From contig LFJO01000003.1 in assembly GCA_001038565.1 (NCBI GenBank), positions 114,848 to 178,847 of the forward strand: DNA of 64,000 nt, in the 5' to 3' direction. Shown in pieces: positions 1 through 10,072 of the stretch (positions are counted from its first letter, which is position 1; the number at the start of each line of letters is the position of its first letter). The position numbers and the translations under genes were made by a program. This stretch comes from Alkalihalobacillus pseudalcaliphilus (lineage in GTDB: Bacteria; Bacillota; Bacilli; Bacillales; Bacillaceae_D). Below the pieces are notes generated by a model. The model worked only from the letters and a program-made list of their open reading frames with translations. It did no database searches and was not told the origin of the DNA.

Positions 1-1
1 A

Positions 2-823
<822 letters not shown>

Positions 824-826
824 CCA

Positions 827-1804
827 ATGGCGCAAATGACAATGATTCAAGCGATTACGGATGCAATGCGTAATGAGCTTAAGACAAATGAAGATGTATT
901 AATCTTTGGTGAAGATGTTGGTCAAAACGGTGGTGTATTCCGTGCGACTGAAGGTTTACAAAAAGAATTTGGTGAAGACCGTGTATTTGATACACCTTTA
1001 GCTGAGTCTGGTATCGGTGGTCTTGCGATCGGACTTGGAATTACAGGCTTCCGTCCAGTTATGGAAATTCAATTCTTCGGATTCTTATTTGAAGTAATGG
1101 ATTCTGTAGCAGGTCAAATGAGCCGCTGGCGCTACCGTTCAGGTGGTTCACAAACTACGCCAATTACGATCCGTTCACCATTTGGTGGTGGCGTAAAAAC
1201 ACCTGAAATGCACGCAGATAGCTTAGAAGGATTAATGGCTCAAACTCCAGGGTTAAAGGTTGTTATTCCATCAACTCCATACGATGCAAAAGGTCTATTA
1301 ATTTCTGCGATTCGTGATAACGATCCAGTTGTTTTCCTTGAGCACATGAAATTATACCGTTCTTTCCGTGCGGAAGTTCCTGAGGAAGAGTATACAATTG
1401 AATTAGGAAAAGCCGATATTAAACGCGAAGGTAAAGATGTTACGATTGTTACTTATGGTGCGATGGTACATGCTTCATTAAAAGCAGCAGAAGAGTTAGA
1501 AAAAGATGGTGTAGATGTTGAAGTTATTGATTTAATGACGGTGAGTCCATTAGATATTGATACGATCATCGCGTCTGTTGAAAAGACAAATCGTGCAATT
1601 GTTGTTCAAGAAGCTCAAAAGCAAGCTGGGATTGCAGCCAATGTTGTAGCTGAAATCACAGAGCGTGCTATTTTAAGTCTTGAAGCGCCTGTATTACGTG
1701 TTACGGCACCAGATACTGTGTATCCATTCGCTGCAATGGAAGATGCTTGGTTGCCAGATCACAAAGATATCGTTGAAGCAGTTAATAAAGTTGTAAATTT
1801 CTAA
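827..1804 (+). CDS. pdhB: Pyruvate dehydrogenase E1 beta subunit
   Basis: Beta subunit of the E1 heterotetramer. At 325 residues it has the family's usual length, with an N-terminal transketolase-type pyrimidine-binding domain ([15 protein letters not shown] near residue 28) and a C-terminal transketolase domain (from about residue 190). The ATG lies 3 bases behind pdhA and its Shine-Dalgarno (AAAGGAG) is inside the pdhA end, so the two subunits are probably translationally coupled. The downstream gap to pdhC is 83 bases and holds a strong hairpin (1820-1851), the only sizeable gap in this operon. Confidence 0.97.
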   Translation: MAQMTMIQAITDAMRNELKTNEDVLIFGEDVGQNGGVFRATEGLQKEFGEDRVFDTPLAESGIGGLAIGLGITGFRPVMEIQFFGFLFEVMDSVAGQMSRWRYRSGGSQTTPITIRSPFGGGVKTPEMHADSLEGLMAQTPGLKVVIPSTPYDAKGLLISAIRDNDPVVFLEHMKLYRSFRAEVPEEEYTIELGKADIKREGKDVTIVTYGAMVHASLKAAEELEKDGVDVEVIDLMTVSPLDIDTIIASVEKTNRAIVVQEAQKQAGIAANVVAEITERAILSLEAPVLRVTAPDTVYPFAAMEDAWLPDHKDIVEAVNKVVNF

Positions 1805-1819
1805 TAAACTGATCTTTTT

Positions 1820-1851
1820 GCAGAGGAAAGTCGATTTTTGCTTTCCTCTGC
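1820..1851 (+). other. Intercistronic hairpin between pdhB and pdhC
   Basis: A perfect 11-bp inverted repeat, GCAGAGGAAAG (1820-1830) and CTTTCCTCTGC (1841-1851), with a 10-nt loop. No T-tract follows on the + strand, so it is not a canonical terminator. An mRNA processing, stability or partial attenuation role that sets E1 against E2/E3 levels is inferred. Confidence 0.6.
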
Positions 1852-1887
1852 ACCAAATTATAATGTATGATAAGGGAGGCACTCATT

Positions 1888-3162
1888 GTGGCATATAAAT
1901 TTAAGTTGCCGGATATTGGTGAAGGTATCCATGAAGGTGAAATCGTAAAGTGGTTCGTCAAAGCTGGTGATGAAGTAAAAGAAGATGATATTCTTCTAGA
2001 AGTGCAAAATGATAAGGCTGTTGTTGAAATTCCTTCTCCGGTAGATGGAAAGGTTCTTGAGTTAAAGGTGGATGAAGGAACAGTAAGTATCGTAGGAGAT
2101 GTTCTTTTAACTATTGATGCTGAAGGTTATGAGGAAGAAGAAGTGCCAGCTGAAGAAGAGAAAACGGAAGAGCCAAAGGAAGAGAAGCAAGAAGCAACTC
2201 AAAGCTCTCAAGAAGAATCAGCTTCAGAAGATGACGGCTCACGTATTATTGCGATGCCATCAGTACGTAAGTATGCTCGTGAAAAAGGTGTCAACATTAA
2301 AGAAGTTTCAGGTTCTGGTAAAAATGGTCGCGTAGTAAAAGAAGATATTGAGAAATTCTTAAGTGGCGACACTGGATCAGCATCTGAAGAAACATCATCA
2401 GAAGCACCTGCAGCTTCAGCTGAAACGAAAAAATCTGAGCCAGTTTCTATTCCAGTCGGAGAATTAGAAGAGCGGGTTCCTTTCAAAGGCATTCGTAAGG
2501 CGATTGCTAAAGCAATGGTTAATTCTAAGCACACGGCTCCACACGTTACACATATGGATGAAGTGGAAGTTTCAGCTCTTGTAGCTCACAGAAAACAATA
2601 CAAGGAAATAGCGGCAGAGCAAGGTACGAAACTAACGTACTTACCATATGTAGTTAAAGCATTAACTGCTGCTCTACGTAAATACCCTGTATTAAATGCT
2701 TCAATTGATGATGCAAACGAAGAGATCGTTTACAAAAAATACTTTAATATCGGTATTGCAGCAGACACTGAACACGGATTATTTGTTCCAGTTATCAAAG
2801 ATGCAGATCGTAAGTCTATTTTCCAATTAGCAGATGAAATCATCGATTTAGCTGGTAAAGCACGTGACGCTAAGTTAAGCAGTGCAGAAATGAAGGGCGG
2901 AAGTGCCACAATTTCTAACGTTGGTTCAGCACGTGGTTTATGGTTCACTCCTGTTATTAATCATCCGGAAGTAGCGATTTTAGGAATTGGTCGTATTGAA
3001 GAAAAAGCTATCGTTAAAAATGGCGAAATCGTAGCGGCCCCAGTTCTTGCACTTTCAATCAGCTATGACCACCGTTTGATTGATGGCGTAACAGCACAAA
3101 ATGCATTAAACCATGTAAAACGTCTGTTAAACGATCCACAATTATTATTAATGGAGGGGTAA
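1888..3162 (+). CDS. pdhC: Pyruvate dehydrogenase E2 (dihydrolipoamide acetyltransferase)
   Basis: Core of the complex: carries the acetyl group on a swinging lipoyl lysine and passes it to CoA. Domains from the chosen start: lipoyl domain 1-80 with the lipoylated lysine at K43 (QNDKAVVE), Glu-rich linker 81-118, peripheral subunit-binding domain about 120-157 ([10 protein letters not shown]), Ala/Glu/Ser-rich linker, then the catalytic domain to residue 424 with H395 and D399 in SYDHRLIDG. The GTG at 1888 is chosen over an in-frame ATG at 1867 because AAGGGAGG (1872-1879) sits 8 bases before it and the protein then begins [12 protein letters not shown] as in relatives. One lipoyl domain only. 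Confidence 0.96.
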   Translation: MAYKFKLPDIGEGIHEGEIVKWFVKAGDEVKEDDILLEVQNDKAVVEIPSPVDGKVLELKVDEGTVSIVGDVLLTIDAEGYEEEEVPAEEEKTEEPKEEKQEATQSSQEESASEDDGSRIIAMPSVRKYAREKGVNIKEVSGSGKNGRVVKEDIEKFLSGDTGSASEETSSEAPAASAETKKSEPVSIPVGELEERVPFKGIRKAIAKAMVNSKHTAPHVTHMDEVEVSALVAHRKQYKEIAAEQGTKLTYLPYVVKALTAALRKYPVLNASIDDANEEIVYKKYFNIGIAADTEHGLFVPVIKDADRKSIFQLADEIIDLAGKARDAKLSSAEMKGGSATISNVGSARGLWFTPVINHPEVAILGIGRIEEKAIVKNGEIVAAPVLALSISYDHRLIDGVTAQNALNHVKRLLNDPQLLLMEG

Positions 3163-3165
3163 GAA

Positions 3166-4575
3166 ATGGTTGTAGGTGATTTCGCAAAAGAGATAGACAC
3201 ACTTGTCATTGGATCAGGTCCTGGAGGATATGTAGCAGCAATTCGTGCAGCTCAACTTGGCCAATCCGTAACAGTTGTAGAAAAAGGTACGGTTGGAGGC
3301 GTTTGTTTAAACGTTGGTTGTATTCCTTCAAAAGCATTAATTAACGCTGGACATAAATATCATGATGCTAAACATTCTGAAGATATCGGTATCGTTGCAG
3401 AAAACGTATCGGTTAACTTTGAGAAAGTTCAAGAATGGAAAGCAAGCGTTGTTGATAAATTAACGGGCGGAGTTAAAGGTTTATTAAAAGGGAATAAAGT
3501 AGAGCTTGTACAAGGTGAAGCTTACTTTGCTTCTGAAAACTCTGTTAAAGTAATGGACGAAAAAAGCTCACAAACATACAATTTCAAGAATTGTATTATT
3601 GCGACTGGTTCTCGCCCAATCGAATTAAAATCATTTAAATACACAGACCGAGTTATTAACTCAACTGGTGCTCTTGCTCTTAAAGAAGTACCTAAAAAGT
3701 TAGTCGTTATCGGTGGAGGTTACATCGGTATCGAATTAACGGGTGCGTTCTCTAATTTAGGTGCTGAAGTTGTTGTATTAGAAGGTGGGAAACAAATCCT
3801 ACCTGGTTTTGAAAAACAAATGGCTAAATTAGTTGAAAAGCGTCTTAAGAAAAATGGCGTTTCCTTCCACACTGAAGCATTAGCACAAGGTGTTGAAGAA
3901 ACGAAAGATGGCGTTAAAGTTAAAGCAGAAGTTAAAGGTAAGGAAGAAGTATTTGAGGCTGATTATGTTCTTGTAACAGTTGGTCGTACACCAAACACGG
4001 ATGAATTAGGTCTTGAGCAAATTGGTGTTGAAATGACAGACCGTGGTTTAATCAAAGTAGACAAGCAATGTCGTACAAATGTAAGTAATATTTATGCAAT
4101 TGGTGATGTTGTTGAAGGACCTGCTTTAGCTCATAAAGCATCGTACGAAGGTAAAATCGCTTCAGAAGCGATTGCTGGTGAAAAATCAGAGGTCGATTAT
4201 TTAGCGATTCCAGCTGTAGTATTCTCAGATCCTGAGTTAGCGACTGTTGGTTATACGGATGCTGAAGCTAAAGAAGCTGGCTATGACGTAAATGTTGCGA
4301 AGTTCCCATTTGCAGCAAACGGTCGTGCCTTATCTCTTAACGATTCTGATGGTTTCATGAAACTAATCACTCGTAAAGAAGATGGTTTAGTTCTTGGAGC
4401 TCAAATTGCTGGACCTAACGCTTCTGATATGATCGCAGAAGTTGGATTAGCAATTGAAGCGGGCATGACTGCAGAAGATATTGCTTTAACTATCCATGCA
4501 CACCCTTCATTAGGTGAAATTACAATGGAAGCTGCAGAAGTAGCTATTGGAACACCTATTCATATTGTAAAATAA
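3166..4575 (+). CDS. pdhD: Dihydrolipoamide dehydrogenase (E3)
   Basis: FAD flavoprotein that reoxidises the lipoyl groups of E2 with NAD+. It shows the FAD Rossmann motif GSGPGG (16-21), the redox disulfide C47/C52 in CLNVGC, a second nucleotide motif GGGYIG near residue 182 for NAD, and the C-terminal catalytic pair H446/E451 in HPSLGE. Length 469 is normal. The ATG follows the pdhC stop by 3 bases, with the Shine-Dalgarno inside the pdhC end. A strong intrinsic terminator closes the operon 13 bases after the stop. Confidence 0.97.
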   Translation: MVVGDFAKEIDTLVIGSGPGGYVAAIRAAQLGQSVTVVEKGTVGGVCLNVGCIPSKALINAGHKYHDAKHSEDIGIVAENVSVNFEKVQEWKASVVDKLTGGVKGLLKGNKVELVQGEAYFASENSVKVMDEKSSQTYNFKNCIIATGSRPIELKSFKYTDRVINSTGALALKEVPKKLVVIGGGYIGIELTGAFSNLGAEVVVLEGGKQILPGFEKQMAKLVEKRLKKNGVSFHTEALAQGVEETKDGVKVKAEVKGKEEVFEADYVLVTVGRTPNTDELGLEQIGVEMTDRGLIKVDKQCRTNVSNIYAIGDVVEGPALAHKASYEGKIASEAIAGEKSEVDYLAIPAVVFSDPELATVGYTDAEAKEAGYDVNVAKFPFAANGRALSLNDSDGFMKLITRKEDGLVLGAQIAGPNASDMIAEVGLAIEAGMTAEDIALTIHAHPSLGEITMEAAEVAIGTPIHIVK

Positions 4576-4588
4576 ATAACCAAAAAAA

Positions 4589-4616
4589 GAGCAGCTTCCT
4601 AAGCTGCTCTTTTTTT
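4589..4616. terminator. Bidirectional intrinsic terminator, pdhD / slp
   Basis: 9-bp stem GAGCAGCTT / AAGCTGCTC (4589-4597 and 4601-4609), 3-nt loop, T7 after and A7 before. It lies between convergent pdhD and the slp-like gene and can serve both. Confidence 0.93.
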
Positions 4617-4623
4617 ATATAAA

Positions 4624-5037
4624 CTAACTAACTGGCTCATTTTGACTTGTAAGTTGTATGGCATTTTCAAGGGTTGTTATAATATTTTCTTTTGATTGAG
4701 GCCCTACCATTCTAAGTTGTTCGCTCTCGCCATATAAAACAAGCATGGTGGGAAAAGTAGTGATACCATAATGACGGACAATTTCTTTTTCATTCGAGTC
4801 TATTATAATAAATGATTGATGTTCATCTGGAAACTTGGATTGCATCTCTAAGATAGCGTCGTAATAGTTATCTTCTTTCATAATATTAGCTGTATCGGAA
4901 AATAAAACGGTCATATTTTTTCCTTCTTCGTTGTCAATGGGTGACGTTGTATAAAGAAAAGCTAATGAGCATCCAGATAATAGAATAATCTTACTGGACA
5001 AAAATAATAGTAATAAAACTTTCTTCAAGCACCTCAC
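4624..5037 (-). CDS. slp: Small lipoprotein with thioredoxin-like features (Slp position)
   Basis: Secreted lipid-anchored protein: basic start, hydrophobic stretch and lipobox LLSGC with acyl-Cys at residue 23. The mature part carries a thioredoxin-like pattern (a FIIIDSNEKEI strand, then YGITTFPTMLVLYG with the cis-Pro motif) but has no CXXC, so it is not an obvious thiol oxidoreductase. Position next to pdhD and before speA matches B. subtilis slp; the symbol rests mainly on that synteny. The start is uncertain: GTG at 5037 has AGGG directly against it, whereas TTG at 5028 has AGGGTG 8 bases upstream and would give 134 residues. Confidence 0.7.
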   Translation of the reverse strand: MRCLKKVLLLLFLSSKIILLSGCSLAFLYTTSPIDNEEGKNMTVLFSDTANIMKEDNYYDAILEMQSKFPDEHQSFIIIDSNEKEIVRHYGITTFPTMLVLYGESEQLRMVGPQSKENIITTLENAIQLTSQNEPVS

Positions 5038-5285
5038 ACCCTATATGTAACAAATTTATTTACTAATTTGTTTCCTATTCTAGCACGTTTCAAACAACTT
5101 TTTGGTTCTAGTAATCAAAATGTAATGCAATCGAAATCTAAAGGTAGAGTGTGAGAAATAGTAGTAAAGTATTTAATAAGAACCGAATGTTGGACAAAGT
5201 TGTGTTATGATTTAGGGCATAGCTGATAGGGTATAGTATAAGAGAAAGTGTGATTGTCGCTAGCAAAAGAGAAAGGAGCGGACAT

Positions 5286-6134
5286 ATGAAAAGGTTTTGG
5301 ATTATGGGGATGGCTTTATTGTTAATTGCATGCGCCGACCAAACTGAAAATGAACAATCAGATGCAGTTGAAAAGGAGGATGAGGAAGTGGAATTAGAAG
5401 TAGATGAAGGCGAAGAAGGGGATTCCCATTTATCTAAACAAGATGACGAAATAGAGGGCACGGATCCGGAAGATGAAATGACTAATGAAGAGGAAGAGAT
5501 TGAGCAAGTATATGAAATTAATACAGCGAATTGGGCTGTCGAACCAATTGAAGGTGAGGACGTAGAGGAACAAGTTGTTTTGTTAACAATTGATGATGCC
5601 CCACATACATATGGAGTTGAAATGGCACATATTTTAGCAGACCTCGATGTACCAGCTATATTTTTTGTGAACGGTCATTTTATTAATGATGAAGAGGGTG
5701 AACAAGAACTAAAGGAGATTCATGAATTAGGTTTTGAAATAGGAAATCATACGATGAGTCACCCGAACTTAAGTGAGATTACTGAAGAGGAACAAATGGA
5801 GGAAATCGTCAAATTAAACGAACGGATTGAAGAAATTATTGGTGAAAGGCCACGCTTTTTCCGTGCTCCATTTGGAGAAAATACGGATTTCTCTAATCAG
5901 GTTGTCGCAACGGAACAAATGACTCGAATGAACTGGACATACGGGTATGATTGGGTAGCTGATTATCAAAATGCAGAGAGTTTAGCGGACATTATGGTCA
6001 ATGCGCCAGAATTAAATAACGGTGCCAATCTACTCATGCACGATCGGGAATGGACGAAAGACGCATTAGAAGAAATCGTAGCTGGCTTAAGAGATAAAGG
6101 TTATCAGTTTGTTGATCCTGAGCAAATAAAATAA
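5286..6134 (+). CDS. Polysaccharide deacetylase lipoprotein (NodB domain)
   Basis: Predicted extracellular, membrane-anchored Zn-dependent deacetylase acting on peptidoglycan or another cell-surface glycan. Lipobox LLIAC with Cys16, then a very acidic linker (about residues 18-75, mostly Glu/Asp), then a NodB domain from about 96: motif 1 TIDDAP (101-106, in place of TFDDGP), metal ligands in HTMSH (H155, H159), RAPFG (R193) and the late MHD (251-253). The key residues are kept, so it is probably active. ATG 5286 is chosen over an upstream GTG because GAAAGGAG sits 8 bases before it. B. subtilis has no deacetylase between slp and speA, so this is an addition to the cluster. Confidence 0.88.
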   Translation: MKRFWIMGMALLLIACADQTENEQSDAVEKEDEEVELEVDEGEEGDSHLSKQDDEIEGTDPEDEMTNEEEEIEQVYEINTANWAVEPIEGEDVEEQVVLLTIDDAPHTYGVEMAHILADLDVPAIFFVNGHFINDEEGEQELKEIHELGFEIGNHTMSHPNLSEITEEEQMEEIVKLNERIEEIIGERPRFFRAPFGENTDFSNQVVATEQMTRMNWTYGYDWVADYQNAESLADIMVNAPELNNGANLLMHDREWTKDALEEIVAGLRDKGYQFVDPEQIK

Positions 6135-6144
6135 GAAGATGGAA

Positions 6145-6184
6145 AAGAACTACCTTCACTTTAACGTGAAGATAGTTCTTTTTA
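6145..6184. terminator. Bidirectional terminator, deacetylase / speA
   Basis: Stem AAGAACTACCTTCAC (6145-6159) pairs with GTGAAGATAGTTCTT (6166-6180) with one mismatch, followed by T4 and preceded by A-rich sequence. It lies between convergent genes. Confidence 0.85.
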
Positions 6185-6191
6185 TGTTTTG

Positions 6192-7685
6192 TTATTTAAT
6201 GGCTTTAAATTCTTTGATAACACGAATGGTTTGAAAGGTCTCATCTTCTGGTCCTTGAACGGGTAAACCTTCTTTTATATTCTCTTCAATATAATCGAGG
6301 TTCTCTTGAGTAATAATCTCTCCTGGGATTAAGATGGGAATACCTGGAGGATAGACCATAATGAACTCAGCAATGATTCTTCCCACTGATTGTGATAGTA
6401 AAATGACTTCCGTGGACGCATAAAAGGCGTCACGAGGGGAAAGTGCTAAGGTTGGAATTCTTGGTACATATACGTTCATTTCATGTTTTGGTTTGCTTGT
6501 ATCACGTGATTCAAGTGATAGTTGCGTTAGTGCATCAACAAGTTTTTTCGTTTCGGTCTTCGTATCACCTAACGAAATAATGCAAAGAATATTATATAAA
6601 TCAGAGAGTTCAACCTCAATGTTATATCTTTCCCTTAATAAATTCTCTACTTCAGAACCAGTCATAGAAAGGTCTTTAACAGAGATAATAAGTTTGGTCG
6701 GATCGAAATCATAAGTAGCTTTGTCACCTAATATTTCACGGCCAACACAATAAATACCTGGTATATCATTCAGTTGCTTTCGAGTCTGCTCAGCTAATTG
6801 AATGGTATTTGTTAAAAGCTGTTGACCTTCTGTTGCGAGTCTTCTACGGGCTGTATCTAAAGAGGCTAATAATAAATAGGATGTCGACGTCGTGGTGAGC
6901 ATACTAATTATTGACTGAACCCTTTGTGGAGAGACCATGCCTTTTTTTACATTTAAAATAGAGCTTTGAGTCATAGAACCTCCAAGCTTATGGACACTTG
7001 TTGCAGCCATGTCAGCTCCTGCTTGCATCGCCGATAACGGTAATTCATCATGAAAATGAATATGGACTCCATGGGCTTCATCAACTAAAACAGGCACTTC
7101 GTATCGATGAGCGATTTCAACAATCTTCTGTAGGTTACCAGAAATACCGAAATAAGTTGGATTTATGACTAATAATCCCTTCGCATCTGGATGCGTTTCT
7201 AATGCTTTTTCTACGGAGTCGGTCGTTATTCCGTGGGAAATACCTAGGTTTGGATCAATTTCTGGATGAATAAAGATTGGGTTAGCCCCAGAAAATATGA
7301 TCGCTGACATAATCGATTTATGAACATTGCGTGGAACGATGATTTTATCGCCTGGTGAGCAGACACTCATAATCATCGTCATGATTGCACCACTTGTACC
7401 TTGTACAGAAAAGAATGTATAATCAGCACCAAAAGCTTCTGCGGCAAGTTCTTGTGCTTCTTTAATAATTCCGTGCGGATGATGAAGATCATCTAAAGGA
7501 GCTATATTAATCAAATCTATGGCTAAAGCATTCTCTCCTATATAATTTCTGAATTCAGGATCCATCCCTGAGCCTTTCTTATGACCAGGAATATGGAACT
7601 GTACCGGTTGTTTTTCTGCATGCTTACGAACCCCATCAAATAATGGAGTAGACATTTGTCCAGACAAAGACGCCACCTCATTCAC
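6192..7685 (-). CDS. speA: Arginine decarboxylase (Orn/Lys/Arg decarboxylase, fold type I)
   Basis: PLP enzyme that makes agmatine from arginine, the first step of polyamine synthesis in Bacillus. The Schiff-base lysine is K233 in SVHKLGG and the PLP-binding DEAH is at 202-205; the N-terminal QFHIPGHKKG and C-terminal VYPPGIPILIPGE are family hallmarks. Length 497 agrees with B. subtilis SpeA (~490), and its place after slp is the same. The ATG at 7685 has AGGTGA immediately before it; a TTG at 7667 is better spaced from GAGGTGG, so the true start may be six codons downstream. The gene diverges from yktA. Confidence 0.94.
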   Translation of the reverse strand: MNEVASLSGQMSTPLFDGVRKHAEKQPVQFHIPGHKKGSGMDPEFRNYIGENALAIDLINIAPLDDLHHPHGIIKEAQELAAEAFGADYTFFSVQGTSGAIMTMIMSVCSPGDKIIVPRNVHKSIMSAIIFSGANPIFIHPEIDPNLGISHGITTDSVEKALETHPDAKGLLVINPTYFGISGNLQKIVEIAHRYEVPVLVDEAHGVHIHFHDELPLSAMQAGADMAATSVHKLGGSMTQSSILNVKKGMVSPQRVQSIISMLTTTSTSYLLLASLDTARRRLATEGQQLLTNTIQLAEQTRKQLNDIPGIYCVGREILGDKATYDFDPTKLIISVKDLSMTGSEVENLLRERYNIEVELSDLYNILCIISLGDTKTETKKLVDALTQLSLESRDTSKPKHEMNVYVPRIPTLALSPRDAFYASTEVILLSQSVGRIIAEFIMVYPPGIPILIPGEIITQENLDYIEENIKEGLPVQGPEDETFQTIRVIKEFKAIK

Positions 7686-7893
7686 CTATAAATTACCTTA
7701 ACCTTATAATGGTATAAAACAAATAAGAGTATACCAAACGTAGGATAGCTTGCATAGTAAATAAGTGATAAAAATATGTTTTTTTCAGTAATTTTATTTA
7801 GATGGAATTCTATATCATTATTGTTTAGAGAAAAAGTTTGCATAAAAAGGCGGGACGTGTTACATATTGTAGAGAGTGAAGGAGGTGTAAGTG

Positions 7894-8163
7894 ATGGAAA
7901 TGAATATGCCAATTTCTCTTGATTGGACAACCGATGAAGTAGTCGATGTTGTAGCATTTTATGAAGCCGTTGAACAAGTATATGGAAACGGGATCGAGCG
8001 TCATTTATTTCTTAAGAAGTATCAGCGCTTTAAGGAAATTGTGCCTTCCAAAAGTGAGGAAAAGCAACTTTGTGCTCAATTTGATCAACAAGTGAATGTT
8101 TCCAGTTATTTAGCTGTAAAGGAAGCAAAGAAATTAGAAGATGGAGAAATCGTAAAATTATAA
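7894..8163 (+). CDS. yktA: UPF0223 family protein YktA
   Basis: Small cytosolic protein of unknown function, 89 residues, recognised from its sequence pattern (SLDWTTDEVVDVVAFYEAVE, then FLKKYQRFKEIVPSKSEEK) and its place between speA and yktB. ATG 7894 is chosen: GAAGGAGG (7878-7885) lies 8 bases upstream, while the GTG at 7891 is one codon earlier. A lipoprotein gene follows after 20 bases and is probably co-transcribed. Confidence 0.88.
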   Translation: MEMNMPISLDWTTDEVVDVVAFYEAVEQVYGNGIERHLFLKKYQRFKEIVPSKSEEKQLCAQFDQQVNVSSYLAVKEAKKLEDGEIVKL

Positions 8164-8183
8164 AAAAGGGAGAGCTACGTGTA

Positions 8184-8720
8184 TTGGGGAAATATAGTTA
8201 CTTGATTGCATTAGTGATAACGGTTTTGCTGTTAGCGGGTTGTGGTGGTAATGATGAGGAAGCTTTATCCATTTATATGTTCGGAGATGTTCCTCGCGAC
8301 CAAGAAGATTCCATTCGAGCTTTAATCGAAGACGAACTAGGTAAATTAGGTGAAGAACTCCATATATCGATTGAGTCAGCTCAGCATGAACGTATTTTAG
8401 TCATATTGGCTGCAAATGAGGGAGATGTATATTTTATTAATGAACAGCAGGCGCAAGTATTTTTTGATCCAGTTGGTTTAACACCGTTAGATGATCGATT
8501 TGAAGCGGCCAATATAGAAGGAAGTGAAGCATATACGGTGGTAAATGAGGCAACGGGTGATGAAGAATTATTAGCTTTGCCAATTAATGAAGATACTTAT
8601 TTTATTGATGAGCTACAAATCAACTTAGCGAATGATATGGTTGCGTTTGTTGATAAACGCTCTGAACAGATTGAATTAAGTAAAGATATATTAAAGGTTC
8701 TATATGAAGGTCGTCCATAA
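8184..8720 (+). CDS. Lipoprotein of unknown function
   Basis: Signal peptide with lipobox LLAGC (acyl-Cys20), so membrane-anchored on the outside. The ~158-residue mature part is acidic, has predicted alternating strands and helices, and carries no motif I recognise; the start (SIYMFGDVPRD) resembles the first strand of solute-binding proteins but the length is far too short for one. TTG 8184 has AAGGGAGAG 9 bases upstream. It lies 20 bases behind yktA and ends at a strong terminator, so yktA and this gene form a two-gene unit. I know of no B. subtilis counterpart here. Confidence 0.7.
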   Translation: MGKYSYLIALVITVLLLAGCGGNDEEALSIYMFGDVPRDQEDSIRALIEDELGKLGEELHISIESAQHERILVILAANEGDVYFINEQQAQVFFDPVGLTPLDDRFEAANIEGSEAYTVVNEATGDEELLALPINEDTYFIDELQINLANDMVAFVDKRSEQIELSKDILKVLYEGRP

Positions 8721-8753
8721 GCAGATTACCGATAGCTCTTTAGCTCTACATAG

Positions 8754-8800
8754 TAAAGCCAGTATTTATTTACGATTAGGTAATAAATACTGGCTTTATT
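8754..8800. terminator. Bidirectional terminator, lipoprotein / yktB
   Basis: Perfect 17-bp inverted repeat, TAAAGCCAGTATTTATT (8754-8770) and its complement (8782-8798), loop 11 nt, between convergent genes. The flanking T-run is short, but the stem is very strong. Confidence 0.8.
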
Positions 8801-8809
8801 CACATGAAA

Positions 8810-9457
8810 TTATTTAACGGACTCAAAAGGTGCTTTCTTGGCCACCGTATAAAGTGGTAGCACGGTTTTATATGCTTCTTCAATCTTTTTAATTAGTAAT
8901 GCACCGTCTTTGAGTAGGGGATCATCACGCTCTATTCTGAGGCCACATAATAGCTCTGCCTTTTTGACGTCCTTTAAACGTGTAAACATCGATTCTAAAT
9001 CTGACTTGCTTAGTTCGTTATGTTTTTTCACATCAGGCTTCATATGATCGATGGACCAAACATAGTCATTGGGAATTTCTTTTTTCCATTTGTTGACGTT
9101 TTTTAATAATTGTTCGGCAAAGCTTCTCTTAATGGGACATTCATAGATGACGGCAAACCAAACAAACAAGTGACTTTCAAATAGACCAACTTGAAAGTGA
9201 GGCAGCATTTTATAACCTCTTTTATTAGTAGCAAAAGCTACCCATGTATCGTTAGGAGGGTTAACTGTTCTTCTCGCATGCTGAGCAACGTGTGTAAACA
9301 TCTCGTCACCAGTTAAGGCGGATAGAGTCGGCTCTATCTCAGAAGCGATTGCTTCAAATTTTGGTCTAATAGTAGAAATAATTCCTTCCATCCGTGCATC
9401 AAGGCCCGCAATGTTAAATACATCAAAATCTTCATCTGTAAAACCATGAAACTTCAT
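8810..9457 (-). CDS. yktB: UPF0637 / DUF1054 family protein YktB
   Basis: Cytosolic protein of 215 residues, family of unknown function, recognised by FHGFTDEDFDVF at the start, HVAQHARRTVNPPNDTWVAF, and the YECPIKRSFAE segment. The ATG at 9457 has GAGGAG 6 bases before it and replaces a 13-codon upstream extension in the open frame. Gene order relative to yktA matches B. subtilis. Confidence 0.88.
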   Translation of the reverse strand: MKFHGFTDEDFDVFNIAGLDARMEGIISTIRPKFEAIASEIEPTLSALTGDEMFTHVAQHARRTVNPPNDTWVAFATNKRGYKMLPHFQVGLFESHLFVWFAVIYECPIKRSFAEQLLKNVNKWKKEIPNDYVWSIDHMKPDVKKHNELSKSDLESMFTRLKDVKKAELLCGLRIERDDPLLKDGALLIKKIEEAYKTVLPLYTVAKKAPFESVK

Positions 9458-9633
9458 CCAAACACTCCTCTTTCTTTTATATTGTAATTTTACCATAAAA
9501 TCTGTTTTTACTCAGAAAGCATGCATTAAAAAATTGGTCATTTATTGTGCACCTTTTAGTGAACTCTTTAATAAAATGTACTAATTTAAAAGGAATTTAG
9601 GTTCATACAAATCCTAGGTGAGAGGTGTTACAG

Positions 9634-9819
9634 GTGGAGCATATTGTGGGATTAATTGAGCCTTCTAAAAAGAGGGAACAGGTAATAGTTTTAAAGATGG
9701 AAATTGATTATGAACTTATGTCATTGTATGAAGCAATTACAAACCTAGACGACGCCACTAAGCTAGAATGTATAAGAAAATTAAAGCGATTGCAAAAGGA
9801 ACTCAAAAGATATCAATAA
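9634..9819 (+). CDS. Small hypothetical protein, charged and helical
   Basis: About 61 residues, no signal or membrane segment, C-terminal half strongly amphipathic and Lys/Arg-rich (RKLKRLQKELKRYQ). GTG 9634 is preferred because AGAGGTG (9621-9627) is 6 bases upstream; an in-frame GTG at 9625 is possible. No family recognised. Its own terminator follows, and the small-ORF position among ykt genes is compatible with an uncharacterised B. subtilis ykz gene, which I cannot confirm. Confidence 0.6.
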   Translation: MEHIVGLIEPSKKREQVIVLKMEIDYELMSLYEAITNLDDATKLECIRKLKRLQKELKRYQ

Positions 9820-9843
9820 CTAGTAAAAAAGAACGATGTGATT

Positions 9844-9877
9844 AAAAGACCTCCGCAAACAGCGTTAGTCTTTTTTT
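9844..9877 (+). terminator. Intrinsic terminator
   Basis: Stem AAAAGAC / GTCTTTT with an inner CGC / GCG pair and T7. It follows the small gene ending at 9819. Confidence 0.7.
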
Positions 9878-9972
9878 GGTGTGGATGTGAAAGTTGTGTG
9901 TTTATATCTTACATAGCAGAAGGAAACATGGATATTTTCACATTATTTATTCTGAATAAACTAAAGTTTATA

Positions 9973-9987
9973 TATTTTCTGATAGAT
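9973..9987. promoter_or_regulatory. Possible CodY box upstream of amino-acid symporter
   Basis: TATTTTCTGATAGAT matches the CodY consensus AATTTTCWGAAAATT at 11 of 15 positions. A 15-bp perfect palindrome, TTTATTCTGAATAAA (9946-9960), shares the same CTGA core just upstream. CodY control of an amino-acid transporter would be typical, but this is inferred from the match only. Confidence 0.35.
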
Positions 9988-10072
9988 TTTCTAACAAGTT
10001 TCAACTAAAATGAATACAATACGATTATTTTAGTAGAGTACAGTACATGATAGACGGGAGGAAAAGAGGAAA

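Noticed and set aside
5205..5285. TATGAT and TATAGT boxes before the deacetylase gene
   Set aside because: No -35 at acceptable spacing from either box.
7682..7957. 91-codon - strand frame between speA and yktA
   Set aside because: It overlaps the start of yktA and the promoter region, has no ribosome site, and its low-complexity sequence matches no family.
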